Positions 1 to 7,155 are shown, numbered from the stretch's first letter. The stretch: DNA of 9,596 bases from Minthousia sp045628125 (GCA_045628125.1 JAZQPA010000175.1:1-9596); one strand, 5' to 3'. Notes: generated from the letters alone by a model not told the origin. Program-made: numbers and translations.

Positions 1-1192
1 CGTCTGCGGCCGATGTCCAGATAGGTTTATGCAGATCCGACGGATTATAGCAGGCAATGCGCTCACGCATACCGCCACCATCCTTAGGCAGAATGGTAAT
101 CAGCATACCCTCGTATAATATAGGTGTCTGCTGCTCACAGCTCATACCCTTATCGGCCTTATAGGAGTCTTTAATCTCGGCCTTCCAGCTTCCGCCGGCA
201 TTGTCCACCTGCAGCAAGGCACCTCCGGCTCCATATCCTGCCACCAGGTAAATCTGGTTGGACGAGATCTGCAAAGGCGATGGAGCCACCACCGATGGTT
301 GCCACTTGCTGGCACTCCAGAGCAGTTTTCCCTGATCGTCTTTCTCGGCAGATACACCGCATACACCGCCTACACCGATGTATACAAACTGCTTCTTTCC
401 GCCCAGTGTCATCGGCATAACCGAAGAGTGGGACATCTTGAAAGCGGGCTCATTAGGAGTTTGCCATAGCATCTCACCGGTCTTGGCATCCACACCGCAC
501 AACAGGGTTTCAGTACCTGCAGGTGCCAACACCAGCACGCCATCCTGCACCAAAGGACATTGTCCGGTGTACCAGAATGGAATCTCACTGCCAAACTCTT
601 TCTTCATATCTTTGGTCCACAGCATATCACCGGTAACCTGATCACAGCACATCACATGTCCTTCCGGACCCACGGTAATGACCAGATTCTCAAACAGTAC
701 AGGTATGGTGCGCGAGAAACCGTGGTTGCGCTTCATAGGCACACGGTACCAGCGGCGCCACAGCTCCTGACCGGTTTCAAGGTTGAAACAGCGCAGGGCA
801 TCGGAACTCAACTGCTCGTTGTAATCCAGTACGAATACACGTCCCTTTCCGATAACCGGAGCGGCATGACCTTCACCGGTTTCAAAACTCCATTGGGTGG
901 CAAAGTCTCCCGAATCCAATGTCAGATTGGGCTTTATCTTATTGTCTTTTTCCGGGCCTCGGAATCCAGGCCAGATACCTTCCAGCCCCTGTGGCTCTGT
1001 GGCATCATCGTACTTCATGAAGTACTCGCCTACCACCACCTCATCGGCCTTTCGAGCCGTACCGGAAGGACGGTTGTCGGCTCCCGGTACCTGTTCTGTG
1101 AATCCGCTGCTCGGATCATACAGGTGCCAACCGACAAGTACGGCCAACCAAAAGGCGGCTACTCCAACGGTAATTGCTTTCGTCTTACTCAT
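1..1192 (-). CDS. PQQ-type beta-propeller repeat protein, membrane-anchored (3' end outside window)
   Basis: This frame is open from an ATG at 1192 to the window edge, giving 397 residues with the C-terminus missing. Residues 7-23 form a hydrophobic segment after a short basic start (MSKTK), which fits an uncleaved signal anchor facing the periplasm. The rest shows repeated beta-propeller blades of the PQQ/WD-like type, each ending in a TG-x-LW turn: TGQELW near 140, TGDMLW near 187, TGEMLW near 238 and GKLLW near 288. A WPGFRGP motif at 74-80 is typical of the PQQ-like proteins abundant in Planctomycetes. The start overlaps the cyclase stop by 8 bases (ATGAGTAA), so the two are probably translationally coupled. 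No substrate can be assigned. Such propellers serve as dehydrogenases when they bind PQQ, or as scaffolds (BamB-like) when they do not. The fold is fairly certain and the function is unknown. Confidence 0.85.
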   Translation of the reverse strand, partial: MSKTKAITVGVAAFWLAVLVGWHLYDPSSGFTEQVPGADNRPSGTARKADEVVVGEYFMKYDDATEPQGLEGIWPGFRGPEKDNKIKPNLTLDSGDFATQWSFETGEGHAAPVIGKGRVFVLDYNEQLSSDALRCFNLETGQELWRRWYRVPMKRNHGFSRTIPVLFENLVITVGPEGHVMCCDQVTGDMLWTKDMKKEFGSEIPFWYTGQCPLVQDGVLVLAPAGTETLLCGVDAKTGEMLWQTPNEPAFKMSHSSVMPMTLGGKKQFVYIGVGGVCGVSAEKDDQGKLLWSASKWQPSVVAPSPLQISSNQIYLVAGYGAGGALLQVDNAGGSWKAEIKDSYKADKGMSCEQQTPILYEGMLITILPKDGGGMRERIACYNPSDLHKPIWTSAAD

Positions 1193-2894
1193 TATCTTTT
1201 ATATTTCGTTTTATCGCCCACAACAGGAACGTTAAATTATACATCGTTTCAGAATACCACAACCTACTGAAATATAGTCCGATTGGCTCTTCCTTATATA
1301 GGGTTCCTTCCTGATATCGGCGGTACAGGTATTCCCATGCCCGGTTGCGTACGTCCTCAGTTTCCGGGAAATACGATAAGGCCGCCAGCACCCTACTGGT
1401 AAGTGTCACCTTGGAACATACTCCCTTGTTTCCTCCCCATCCTCCATCAGCGTTCTGCGTTTTCAGCAGGAAAGGCAACTGCCGTTTGGCCAACTCACAG
1501 GCCTTGGGATGACCGGTGGCCATCAGGTAATCCATGGCTGTGGCCGTTCCATACACCGGAGCATGCTCATCGGCCGCATCCTGGTCACCAAACCATAAGG
1601 GAGTCCATCCGTTCTCGGCATCCTGGTTCTTCTCCAACCAGTCCAATAAGCGCCCAAAACTCTTCTCAGCCTTAATACGGCAACTTTCGGGCAAATCCTT
1701 CATCCACAGTCCCATAGCCAGAACTGCATGCGAGGTGATATCGGGAGAACTGCGGTCGAAAGGCAGTTTTCCCCATCCTTTGCAGAAGGTGGGCATGCCT
1801 CCATCGTTGTTCTGCAGAATCATCAGCCAGTTGATGCCGTTGCAAATCACTTTATCGCAAGGGTATCCCAAGGCATGAAGGGCTACCAATGCGCCTGAAG
1901 TATCATCACCATCGGGTACGGAACCGCTCAAATCGCTCCATCCCCAACCTCCCGGTGCGGCACCTGTAAACGGATGAACAGCACGGGTAGCATTGCGCTG
2001 AATACTATCCGCCAACGCCTGATGACCTTCAAATTCTGTTCCTAATATCTTGGCTGTCAGACTGGTAACCCAAGCCGACAGATTGGTATCAATTGGCCAT
2101 GAACCATCATCGCGGACCGTATCCACCAGGAACTGCGCACACTTAAGGGTGACTTCATGGTCGCGGAAACCGCCTTCTGCCAGACACATACTGACAAAGG
2201 CAGTTAATGGTGCCGCCTCCAGGAAACCGCCATCTGCCGGTTGCAGCTTCACCAGTTCCCGCATGGCTTTAGGCACAAAACGCTCGCGCAACACACTCAG
2301 CATGCCGCCCTTTCTGCTCATCTGACAGATTCCGATGGCTATCAGTGCCGGAATGGCATAGCTCACTACCGGCAGGTTCAGGAAACGGAAGAACTTCTGT
2401 GGTAATGTAGCCAGCTCAAAAGGGAAAGGAGGAATCTTATTCCAACTCTTCACCACACCCGCCAGGGCACACATCATCAGAATAGGTACTGAAAAAGTCA
2501 GGTCCTTTCCGTAATAATCCAGCACACCCTTGATCAGCGCCTCCTCACTGTCTCCGCCAAACTTACCGTTCAGGTAGGCCCGAGTCTGTTGTGCCTGCTC
2601 CCCCACAGCCACCAAGGATACATAGGTAAGCAGTGTGGCCGTCATGTTCGAAGGGCTTTCCACCGAATCGCCCCAGGAGCCATCGGCACACATGGTGTTT
2701 TTCAACCATGCTATTCCGTTTTTTATCGTAGAATCGTAGCGTTGGGCATCAATGCTGTGCAGGGCAAATACCGATACCGAGGTAGAGATGGCACTGCTGG
2801 AAAGCTGTCCCCTCCACATACCGTCAGCCGAGCGGCTGTTCATCAGTCGCTGCATTGCATCTGCCTGTATTTCTTTTATTTGCGTTATATTCAT
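1185..2894 (-). CDS. squalene-hopene-cyclase-like class II terpene cyclase
   Basis: This 569-residue protein has the alpha/alpha-barrel repeats of the squalene-hopene and oxidosqualene cyclase family. The catalytic acid motif DxDDT is intact at 328-332 (D328, D330, D331), inside the family-typical context VPDGDDTSG. QW-type repeats include DGMWRGQLSSS (24-34), DGSW (71-74), DGSWPIDTN (263-271), GGWGW (315-319) and DGGWGG (483-488). LPFDRSSPD at 377-385 and the PLWFGDQ stretch at 432-438 also match cyclase family blocks. The enzyme should cyclise a polyprene by protonating a terminal double bond or epoxide, probably as a peripheral membrane protein. It is shorter than typical squalene-hopene cyclases (about 630-720 residues). 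The start overlaps the preceding stop by 4 bases (ATGA). No squalene synthase is visible here, so the substrate may be squalene made elsewhere or the product of the adjacent prenyl synthase. The class is secure; the product is unknown. Confidence 0.88.
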   Translation of the reverse strand: MNITQIKEIQADAMQRLMNSRSADGMWRGQLSSSAISTSVSVFALHSIDAQRYDSTIKNGIAWLKNTMCADGSWGDSVESPSNMTATLLTYVSLVAVGEQAQQTRAYLNGKFGGDSEEALIKGVLDYYGKDLTFSVPILMMCALAGVVKSWNKIPPFPFELATLPQKFFRFLNLPVVSYAIPALIAIGICQMSRKGGMLSVLRERFVPKAMRELVKLQPADGGFLEAAPLTAFVSMCLAEGGFRDHEVTLKCAQFLVDTVRDDGSWPIDTNLSAWVTSLTAKILGTEFEGHQALADSIQRNATRAVHPFTGAAPGGWGWSDLSGSVPDGDDTSGALVALHALGYPCDKVICNGINWLMILQNNDGGMPTFCKGWGKLPFDRSSPDITSHAVLAMGLWMKDLPESCRIKAEKSFGRLLDWLEKNQDAENGWTPLWFGDQDAADEHAPVYGTATAMDYLMATGHPKACELAKRQLPFLLKTQNADGGWGGNKGVCSKVTLTSRVLAALSYFPETEDVRNRAWEYLYRRYQEGTLYKEEPIGLYFSRLWYSETMYNLTFLLWAIKRNIKDNE

Positions 2895-3640
2895 TGTGCA
2901 CCCAATGCTAATAATCCGTAAAATACATATTCCACATCGCTGTACTCATCCAGCAATGTTGGCGCAAAACCGCCATTGTCCAACCAGTGCGATTCCACAA
3001 AATCGGTTACCGGAATACGGGGTTTAACGCCCAACACATTCAGCGTGAATGCCGCCACGCCTGTAGACAGCAGGTCGGGTATCGGAGCATCCGTTGTGGC
3101 ACGGAAACCGCCCGTCTCGTCCTGCAGGTCCAACAGCCATTGCACCGAATCCATGTCTGTAGCTCCTACCTGATGCAGCATGGTCAGTGCCGAACAGGTG
3201 GCATTGGTGCCCGCTTCCGGACGTCCCAGGGAATGTACATAACCGCCGTTGTCTTTGCGGTATGCCTGTAAGCGACTCATTATTTCCGATTTTTTCGGTC
3301 TTTTCAACCGCATTTCGTCATTGACGAAACGGAAAAACAGGTCGTACAGCACGCCTGTATCGCGTTTGGATTCCGAGAGAAAGCGCACGTGAATACCGCT
3401 TTTCAGGAGGAGAACGAGTTTTTGGATTTCATTTATTCCCACACCCAGCATCAGTGCACATTCCAGCAATACGCCAAACTGTGTATAATAGGGTTCCACC
3501 TGTCCACCGGCACCGCAGTAACCGCCTGCACGTTTCTGGCTCCGCACAAAACCGGTTACGGCAGCACGCCCCTCGGGACTCAACGCCTTGACGGCGCGTC
3601 GCAGGGTTAGCCAGACTTGTATGGACAGGGGTAATTTCAT
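2891..3640 (-). CDS. small prenyltransferase/squalene-oxidase-repeat (alpha/alpha toroid) protein
   Basis: This 249-residue protein has repeated GG-aromatic turns: AGGY at 38-41, DNGGY at 130-134, ETGGF at 175-179 and DNGGF at 221-225. Each is followed by an alpha helix, as in the beta subunits of protein prenyltransferases and in terpene cyclases. It ends in a block resembling the last barrel helix (DVEYVFYGLLALG, 235-247). Compared with Rab geranylgeranyltransferase beta, the D-x-C zinc ligand pair reads D189-L-L191, and the position of the zinc histidine appears to be Y238, so the usual zinc site looks lost. There is no DxDD motif either. It is therefore unlikely to be a standard protein prenyltransferase. 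It could be a partner or substrate-binding subunit of the adjacent cyclase, or a divergent enzyme. Its ATG abuts the preceding TAA with no gap, and its TGA overlaps the cyclase start. The fold call is good; the role is inferred from context. Confidence 0.78.
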   Translation of the reverse strand: MKLPLSIQVWLTLRRAVKALSPEGRAAVTGFVRSQKRAGGYCGAGGQVEPYYTQFGVLLECALMLGVGINEIQKLVLLLKSGIHVRFLSESKRDTGVLYDLFFRFVNDEMRLKRPKKSEIMSRLQAYRKDNGGYVHSLGRPEAGTNATCSALTMLHQVGATDMDSVQWLLDLQDETGGFRATTDAPIPDLLSTGVAAFTLNVLGVKPRIPVTDFVESHWLDNGGFAPTLLDEYSDVEYVFYGLLALGAQ

Positions 3641-5194
3641 TTATCTTTTCAATATCTTTTCTGTAACCTGAAACAGCAGACGCTTCAGTTCCAGCACATC
3701 CACCTGCTTCAGCGCATCCAGTGCCTGCTGATGATAATCCTCCAGCAAGTTCTCCACTTTATCCAACGTAACTTTCAGTACATCTGCATATTCCGGTTTG
3801 CCAAGCATTTGTTTCATGTCTGAAGCCTGTAGCAGTTCCTGCACCAGCGATGCATTTTTTTCATCCTCGCAGATCAGTGCCAGCACCGCACTCGGGCGCA
3901 AGGCTACCGGATGATTCTCAGTGAAATCGTCCAGATCGTCCTTCAGCTGATAGGCTATGCCCAATGCCTCGGAATATTGTTTCAGCATGGGGCGCAGGTG
4001 CACAAAATTGCCTGTGCACATCATGCCCAGCAACAGCGAGACCTCAAATGCCGGAACGGTCTTATGCACAAAAATATCCATCACAAAGTCCATACCGATG
4101 GACTTGGGATTGGCGCACCAGGTCAGTTCCGCTCCCTGTCCCTTGCAAAGGGCCAGATGCGCATCGGCAATGGCACGCACCAGTTCGGCGTTCTTGCTCT
4201 GCGCCAGAATGCGGTAACCCTCACCCAGCAGATAGTCGCCGGCATTGATGGCCCATGCATCGCCATACAAGGCATTCACGGTAGGCTGGTCATAGCGGAC
4301 CATATCGCCATCCTGTATATCGTCATGAATCAGCGATGCTTTATGGAAACACTCCACAGCCACGGCAGCGCGATGCACATCCTCGGTCATCACGGTATCA
4401 CCGGTAAGACTTTGATACACAGCAGCTACCAGATAAGGGCGCCAGCGATGTCCGTTGCCGCTTACCCAGTCAAATGCCACACGGCTGGTGTGGTCTTTCA
4501 CCGGGCTCATGATGTATTTCAGTTCCTCGGCCGAGAACCACTGGTCTATGCGCTCGCGTATCAGCTCATGGTTCATCAGCTTCAGACTCTCATCGCCATG
4601 GGTCTGGCTCATCAGTTGCAGTACGTAGCTGTCATCCACATGGGTATCACGGCAACCGCCATCGTTCAGGGCTATGGCCACTCCGGGCACGGCATGGCGT
4701 ACCAGCAATGGGAATGCCTTTTCCAAAGAATCCAGGCAACTCACACCGATTACGGCATCAATCACCTGGTTTTCAATCAATTCGATTACCTGCGTGAAAC
4801 CTTCAGCCACCATACTCAGCACACCCATCTCCTCGGCCTTGTCCTGCAACGATGGAATCAGGCACGATCCGCAACGGTGGCACAGCAGTCCGTATTCGTC
4901 ATATTCGCCCTTGCACTGACCAAACTTACTCAGGCATTTGGGCAGCAACAGCAACCGGCGCTCGTAAGGAATACCGGCTACCACATCCTTCCACAACTGA
5001 TTGTGTATCTCAACCTGCAGCCAGTCGCGCACAGTGCCAGGCAACTGGTGTAAACCGATGTATTCATCGGCCAGTTGCTCCAACTGCTTGAGTGACAATG
5101 GCGGACACAAACCCTTGCCGGACACAAATTGTGCCAGGTCCTCACGGATCTGCATCCGTTCCGCTGCGGTTGATGGTACGGTTCTCTTATCCAT
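3641..5194 (-). CDS. DUF116-like domain fused to trans-isoprenyl diphosphate synthase
   Basis: This 517-residue protein has two parts. Residues about 75-195 resemble DUF116, with cysteines C87, C94, C105, C108, C111, C153 and C181, including CHRCGSC (105-111) and an NDGGCRDTHVD stretch (177-187), suggesting metal or cluster binding. Residues about 215-517 are a polyprenyl synthetase. The first aspartate motif is DDIQD (291-295), the second DDLDD (419-423), with GQ at 352-353 and KT at 378-379. The basic GGKRxRP block is changed to GHRWRP (248-253). Condensation of IPP onto an allylic diphosphate is expected. Position -5 before the first motif is Ala (A286) and the motif has no two-residue insertion, which argues for a product longer than C15; F283 at -8 may limit length. 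I chose the ATG at 5194, which overlaps the radical SAM stop by 8 bases (ATGGATAA). An in-frame TTG at 5209 would add five residues. Confidence 0.87.
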   Translation of the reverse strand: MDKRTVPSTAAERMQIREDLAQFVSGKGLCPPLSLKQLEQLADEYIGLHQLPGTVRDWLQVEIHNQLWKDVVAGIPYERRLLLLPKCLSKFGQCKGEYDEYGLLCHRCGSCLIPSLQDKAEEMGVLSMVAEGFTQVIELIENQVIDAVIGVSCLDSLEKAFPLLVRHAVPGVAIALNDGGCRDTHVDDSYVLQLMSQTHGDESLKLMNHELIRERIDQWFSAEELKYIMSPVKDHTSRVAFDWVSGNGHRWRPYLVAAVYQSLTGDTVMTEDVHRAAVAVECFHKASLIHDDIQDGDMVRYDQPTVNALYGDAWAINAGDYLLGEGYRILAQSKNAELVRAIADAHLALCKGQGAELTWCANPKSIGMDFVMDIFVHKTVPAFEVSLLLGMMCTGNFVHLRPMLKQYSEALGIAYQLKDDLDDFTENHPVALRPSAVLALICEDEKNASLVQELLQASDMKQMLGKPEYADVLKVTLDKVENLLEDYHQQALDALKQVDVLELKRLLFQVTEKILKR

Positions 5195-6401
5195 ATACTC
5201 CAAATCCAAAGAAATAGTTCCGTTTCAGCCAACGGTAAGGCGCACTCTTTTCCGGAATGGCCTCATCACGCATATCATGACCGGCTACCGGATACATCTT
5301 ATCATATTCCTGCAGAACGGTACCACGCGATGTGGTCTCTACAGCCTCATGCTCACGAAGGAAGTCCGCCAGACGATGAGGATCCTCCAGCAGAATGCAG
5401 CCACGGCTCACTTCAGCCGTCATCTTACGCAGATCTTCCAGGAAGGTACTGTCGCGGAACTTATCGTAAGCATCACTGCCCTCGGCATTCACAAACTCAC
5501 GTGCCAGCTGCAGTGGCGGACAGAACTCCAAGGCACCTGATGGACCGATATGATGACTCATGCCGGTAGCTGCCGGACACATGGCTTTTCCCTTATCGTC
5601 CCAATAAGTATCGATGATGACCACCGGAGCGTTCCGGCGCTGCTCCACGATAAATTCACGGAAACTGCGTACCTGCTCCTTGCTCAGTGCCACCTCAGGA
5701 TTTGGGTTGGCACCCACAGGGCGATAGATGTAATACCACAGATAGGCAGCACCCTCGGCAGCCACACGCTCGATGTGCTCGCGGCATACCAGCTCGTCAT
5801 AATTGGTCTTACAGATGCTGGCAGCTATGCCGAAGATGACACCCGCCTTACGGCAGGCACGCACACCGCGCAGGGTACGTTCAAATACCTCATTACGACC
5901 TCTGCGGCGATCGCTCTCCTCCTTCAGTCCTTCCATGCTGATCAGTGGGGTAACATTTCCCAAAGCTCTAAGTTTCAGGGCTATCTCTTCAGTAAGCAGA
6001 GTTCCGTTAGTAAAGAGCTGGAAGTAACAGTCGCTGTGTTTGGCCATCACATTCAGCAGGCCCTTGTACATCAGCGGCTCACCGCCCAGGATACCGAAAA
6101 AGTAACTGCCGTGCTTTTTGCCGTCGGCAATGATACCGTCCAACTGCTCCAGAGTCAGTTGCTTACGGCCACCGGCACTTACCCAGCAGCCGCTGCATTG
6201 CAGGTTGCAGGTTTCGGTAACACTGATCATCACAAATGCAGGGAAGAAAGGCTCGCCCTTGGCCATCATGCGCTCAAACCGGGGCATATGCCACAGGTTG
6301 CGCCAACCAAAGTTCCACGCAAATTTCCACAACAGGCGCACCGGTGTCTGACGCACAATGCGGCCAGCAATCTTCAGTAATGAGGTATAATCTTGTAACA
6401 T
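5187..6401 (-). CDS. radical SAM enzyme with cysteine-bearing C-terminal extension
   Basis: This 404-residue protein carries the radical SAM cluster motif CxxxCxxC at C65, C69 and C72 (CNLQCSGC) and the SAM-binding GGEP at 106-109. An LFTNGTLLT strand (129-137) and an ISMEG strand (154-158) follow, as in the core barrel. About 50 residues precede the core, rich in aromatic and basic residues (residues 22-40), which could lie on the membrane surface. Further cysteines at 275, 294 and 335 lie in a SPASM/twitch-like region and may bind an auxiliary cluster, though the number is low for a full SPASM domain. The CNLxCxGC arrangement is shared with HpnH, which adds adenosine to hopene, but the remainder does not look like HpnH. 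The start lies 4 bases after the preceding TAG. Position in the operon suggests modification of a terpenoid or its precursor. The family is certain; the substrate is unknown. Confidence 0.9.
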   Translation of the reverse strand: MLQDYTSLLKIAGRIVRQTPVRLLWKFAWNFGWRNLWHMPRFERMMAKGEPFFPAFVMISVTETCNLQCSGCWVSAGGRKQLTLEQLDGIIADGKKHGSYFFGILGGEPLMYKGLLNVMAKHSDCYFQLFTNGTLLTEEIALKLRALGNVTPLISMEGLKEESDRRRGRNEVFERTLRGVRACRKAGVIFGIAASICKTNYDELVCREHIERVAAEGAAYLWYYIYRPVGANPNPEVALSKEQVRSFREFIVEQRRNAPVVIIDTYWDDKGKAMCPAATGMSHHIGPSGALEFCPPLQLAREFVNAEGSDAYDKFRDSTFLEDLRKMTAEVSRGCILLEDPHRLADFLREHEAVETTSRGTVLQEYDKMYPVAGHDMRDEAIPEKSAPYRWLKRNYFFGFGVYG

Positions 6402-6405
6402 AATT

Positions 6406-7107
6406 CTAATCTTTTTTCAACAGTGACACTCCTGCCCTACGCTGCGCAAGCTTGGCACGGAAGGCATCATTATACAAGGAACGGCTATCCAGTTGTACAG
6501 CCTTTTCCTGACGCTCGCTGCCACCGTTAATCGGGCTACGGTCATACTTTGGGAAGATGATGGCACTGTGCGGACAGGTGCGCGCACATGCCGGACAGTT
6601 GTTCTTGCAGTTGTGCGGATGCATCACCCTCACCCTGTCGTCAATCATCTCATACACACCAAACGGACAGAAATCGAAGCACTTACCACACTCGCCGCAT
6701 ACATCCTTATCCAGTGTAGGATACCAGGCATCCTCGCCCAGTTTCCGGGGCATTCGGCCCAGTAAAGTCTTGTATTCCTGGGCCAGTTCCTCATCCTCGG
6801 CAGGTTCCACGCCCAACTGCTGCAGCACCTCCACGGCAGGCTGTTCACGCAGGTTCAGTATACGGCAGTCCTCATGTTCGCGCCATTCCATCAGCGATTT
6901 CACCGCACGCTCATGGCAGGCCACGATGGTGGTACCGGCCACCTGCTGCAGTTCCGGCACATTCTCCTCACACATCTCGCAAAGGTCGCATACCAGTTCC
7001 ACCTGCCATCCGGCTTTACGTGCCGCTACAGCCACCCTGGTCAGTTCCTCATCCTTCATAAAGGTACGGGAACTGCAGGCACATATTGTCATCTTATTCA
7101 TATTCAT
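6406..7107 (-). CDS. two-cluster ferredoxin-like protein with cysteine-rich N-terminal domain
   Basis: This 233-residue protein has two [4Fe-4S] ferredoxin motifs near its C-terminus: CxxCxxCxxxCP at C137, C140, C143, C147, and CxxxCxxCxxxCP at C167, C171, C174, C178. The first ~75 residues are not ferredoxin. They contain C9, C11, a CxxCxxC group (C40, C43, C46) and C64, in an arrangement that recalls heterodisulfide-reductase-associated proteins only loosely. An electron-transfer role to the radical SAM enzyme next to it is the natural reading, since radical SAM enzymes need low-potential reductant. For the start, I chose ATG 7107; ATGs at 7101 and 7092 are in the same frame and equally possible. 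An upstream TTG (7137) is rejected because it precedes the -7 promoter element at 7129-7122. This is the first gene of the terpenoid block and is followed after 4 bases by the radical SAM gene. Confidence 0.85.
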   Translation of the reverse strand: MNMNKMTICACSSRTFMKDEELTRVAVAARKAGWQVELVCDLCEMCEENVPELQQVAGTTIVACHERAVKSLMEWREHEDCRILNLREQPAVEVLQQLGVEPAEDEELAQEYKTLLGRMPRKLGEDAWYPTLDKDVCGECGKCFDFCPFGVYEMIDDRVRVMHPHNCKNNCPACARTCPHSAIIFPKYDRSPINGGSERQEKAVQLDSRSLYNDAFRAKLAQRRAGVSLLKKD

Positions 7108-7121
7108 AGTTCTATCCAAGT

Positions 7122-7129
7122 GCAAATAT
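7122..7129 (-). promoter_or_regulatory. Bacteroidota-type -7 promoter element before the terpenoid block
   Basis: The minus strand reads TATATTTG followed by C, an exact match to the Bacteroidota sigma-ABfr -7 consensus TAnnTTTG. It lies 14 bases before the ATG at 7107, which gives a plausible short leader. I see no convincing TTTG/TTG at the expected -33 spacing, so the promoter may be weak or need an activator. Confidence 0.55.
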
Positions 7130-7134
7130 ACCAC

Positions 7135-7155
7135 CAATAATCCGGGTATTCATTG
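7135..7155. promoter_or_regulatory. imperfect inverted repeat just upstream of the -7 element, possible operator
   Basis: On the plus strand the arms are CAATAAT (7135-7141) and ATTCATTG (7148-7155), which pair fully apart from one extra base in the second arm, around a CCGGGT centre. The site sits where an activator or repressor could touch the promoter. No T-run follows on either strand, so a terminator is unlikely. LytTR regulators usually bind direct repeats, so this is not a clear site for the neighbouring regulator. The repeat is short and could be chance. Confidence 0.25.

Noticed and set aside
560..1270. Plus-strand open frame of 236 codons at the low-coordinate end
   Set aside because: It runs opposite the beta-propeller gene, whose repeated TG-x-LW turns show which strand is coding.
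3911..5053. Long plus-strand open frame of 380 codons opposite the prenyl synthase gene
   Set aside because: It is rich in His, Gln and Ala with no recognisable domain, and lies wholly opposite a gene with clear catalytic motifs. It is an antisense shadow.
5195..5209. TTG start at 5209 for the DUF116-synthase fusion
   Set aside because: The ATG at 5194 gives an 8-base overlap like that of another junction in the block, and only five residues are lost.
5550..6380. Plus-strand open frame of 276 codons opposite the radical SAM gene
   Set aside because: It has no family features, and the opposite strand encodes CxxxCxxC and GGEP in the correct order. It is a shadow frame.
5187..6401. Radical SAM enzyme as HpnH (adenosyl hopene transferase)
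   Set aside because: Only the CNLxCxGC cluster motif is shared. The rest of the protein, including the cysteine-bearing C-terminus, does not resemble HpnH as I know it.
7107..7137. Upstream TTG start at 7137 for the ferredoxin-like gene
   Set aside because: It lies upstream of the -7 element at 7129-7122, so it would not be in the transcript from that promoter. ATGs at 7107, 7101 and 7092 are better.
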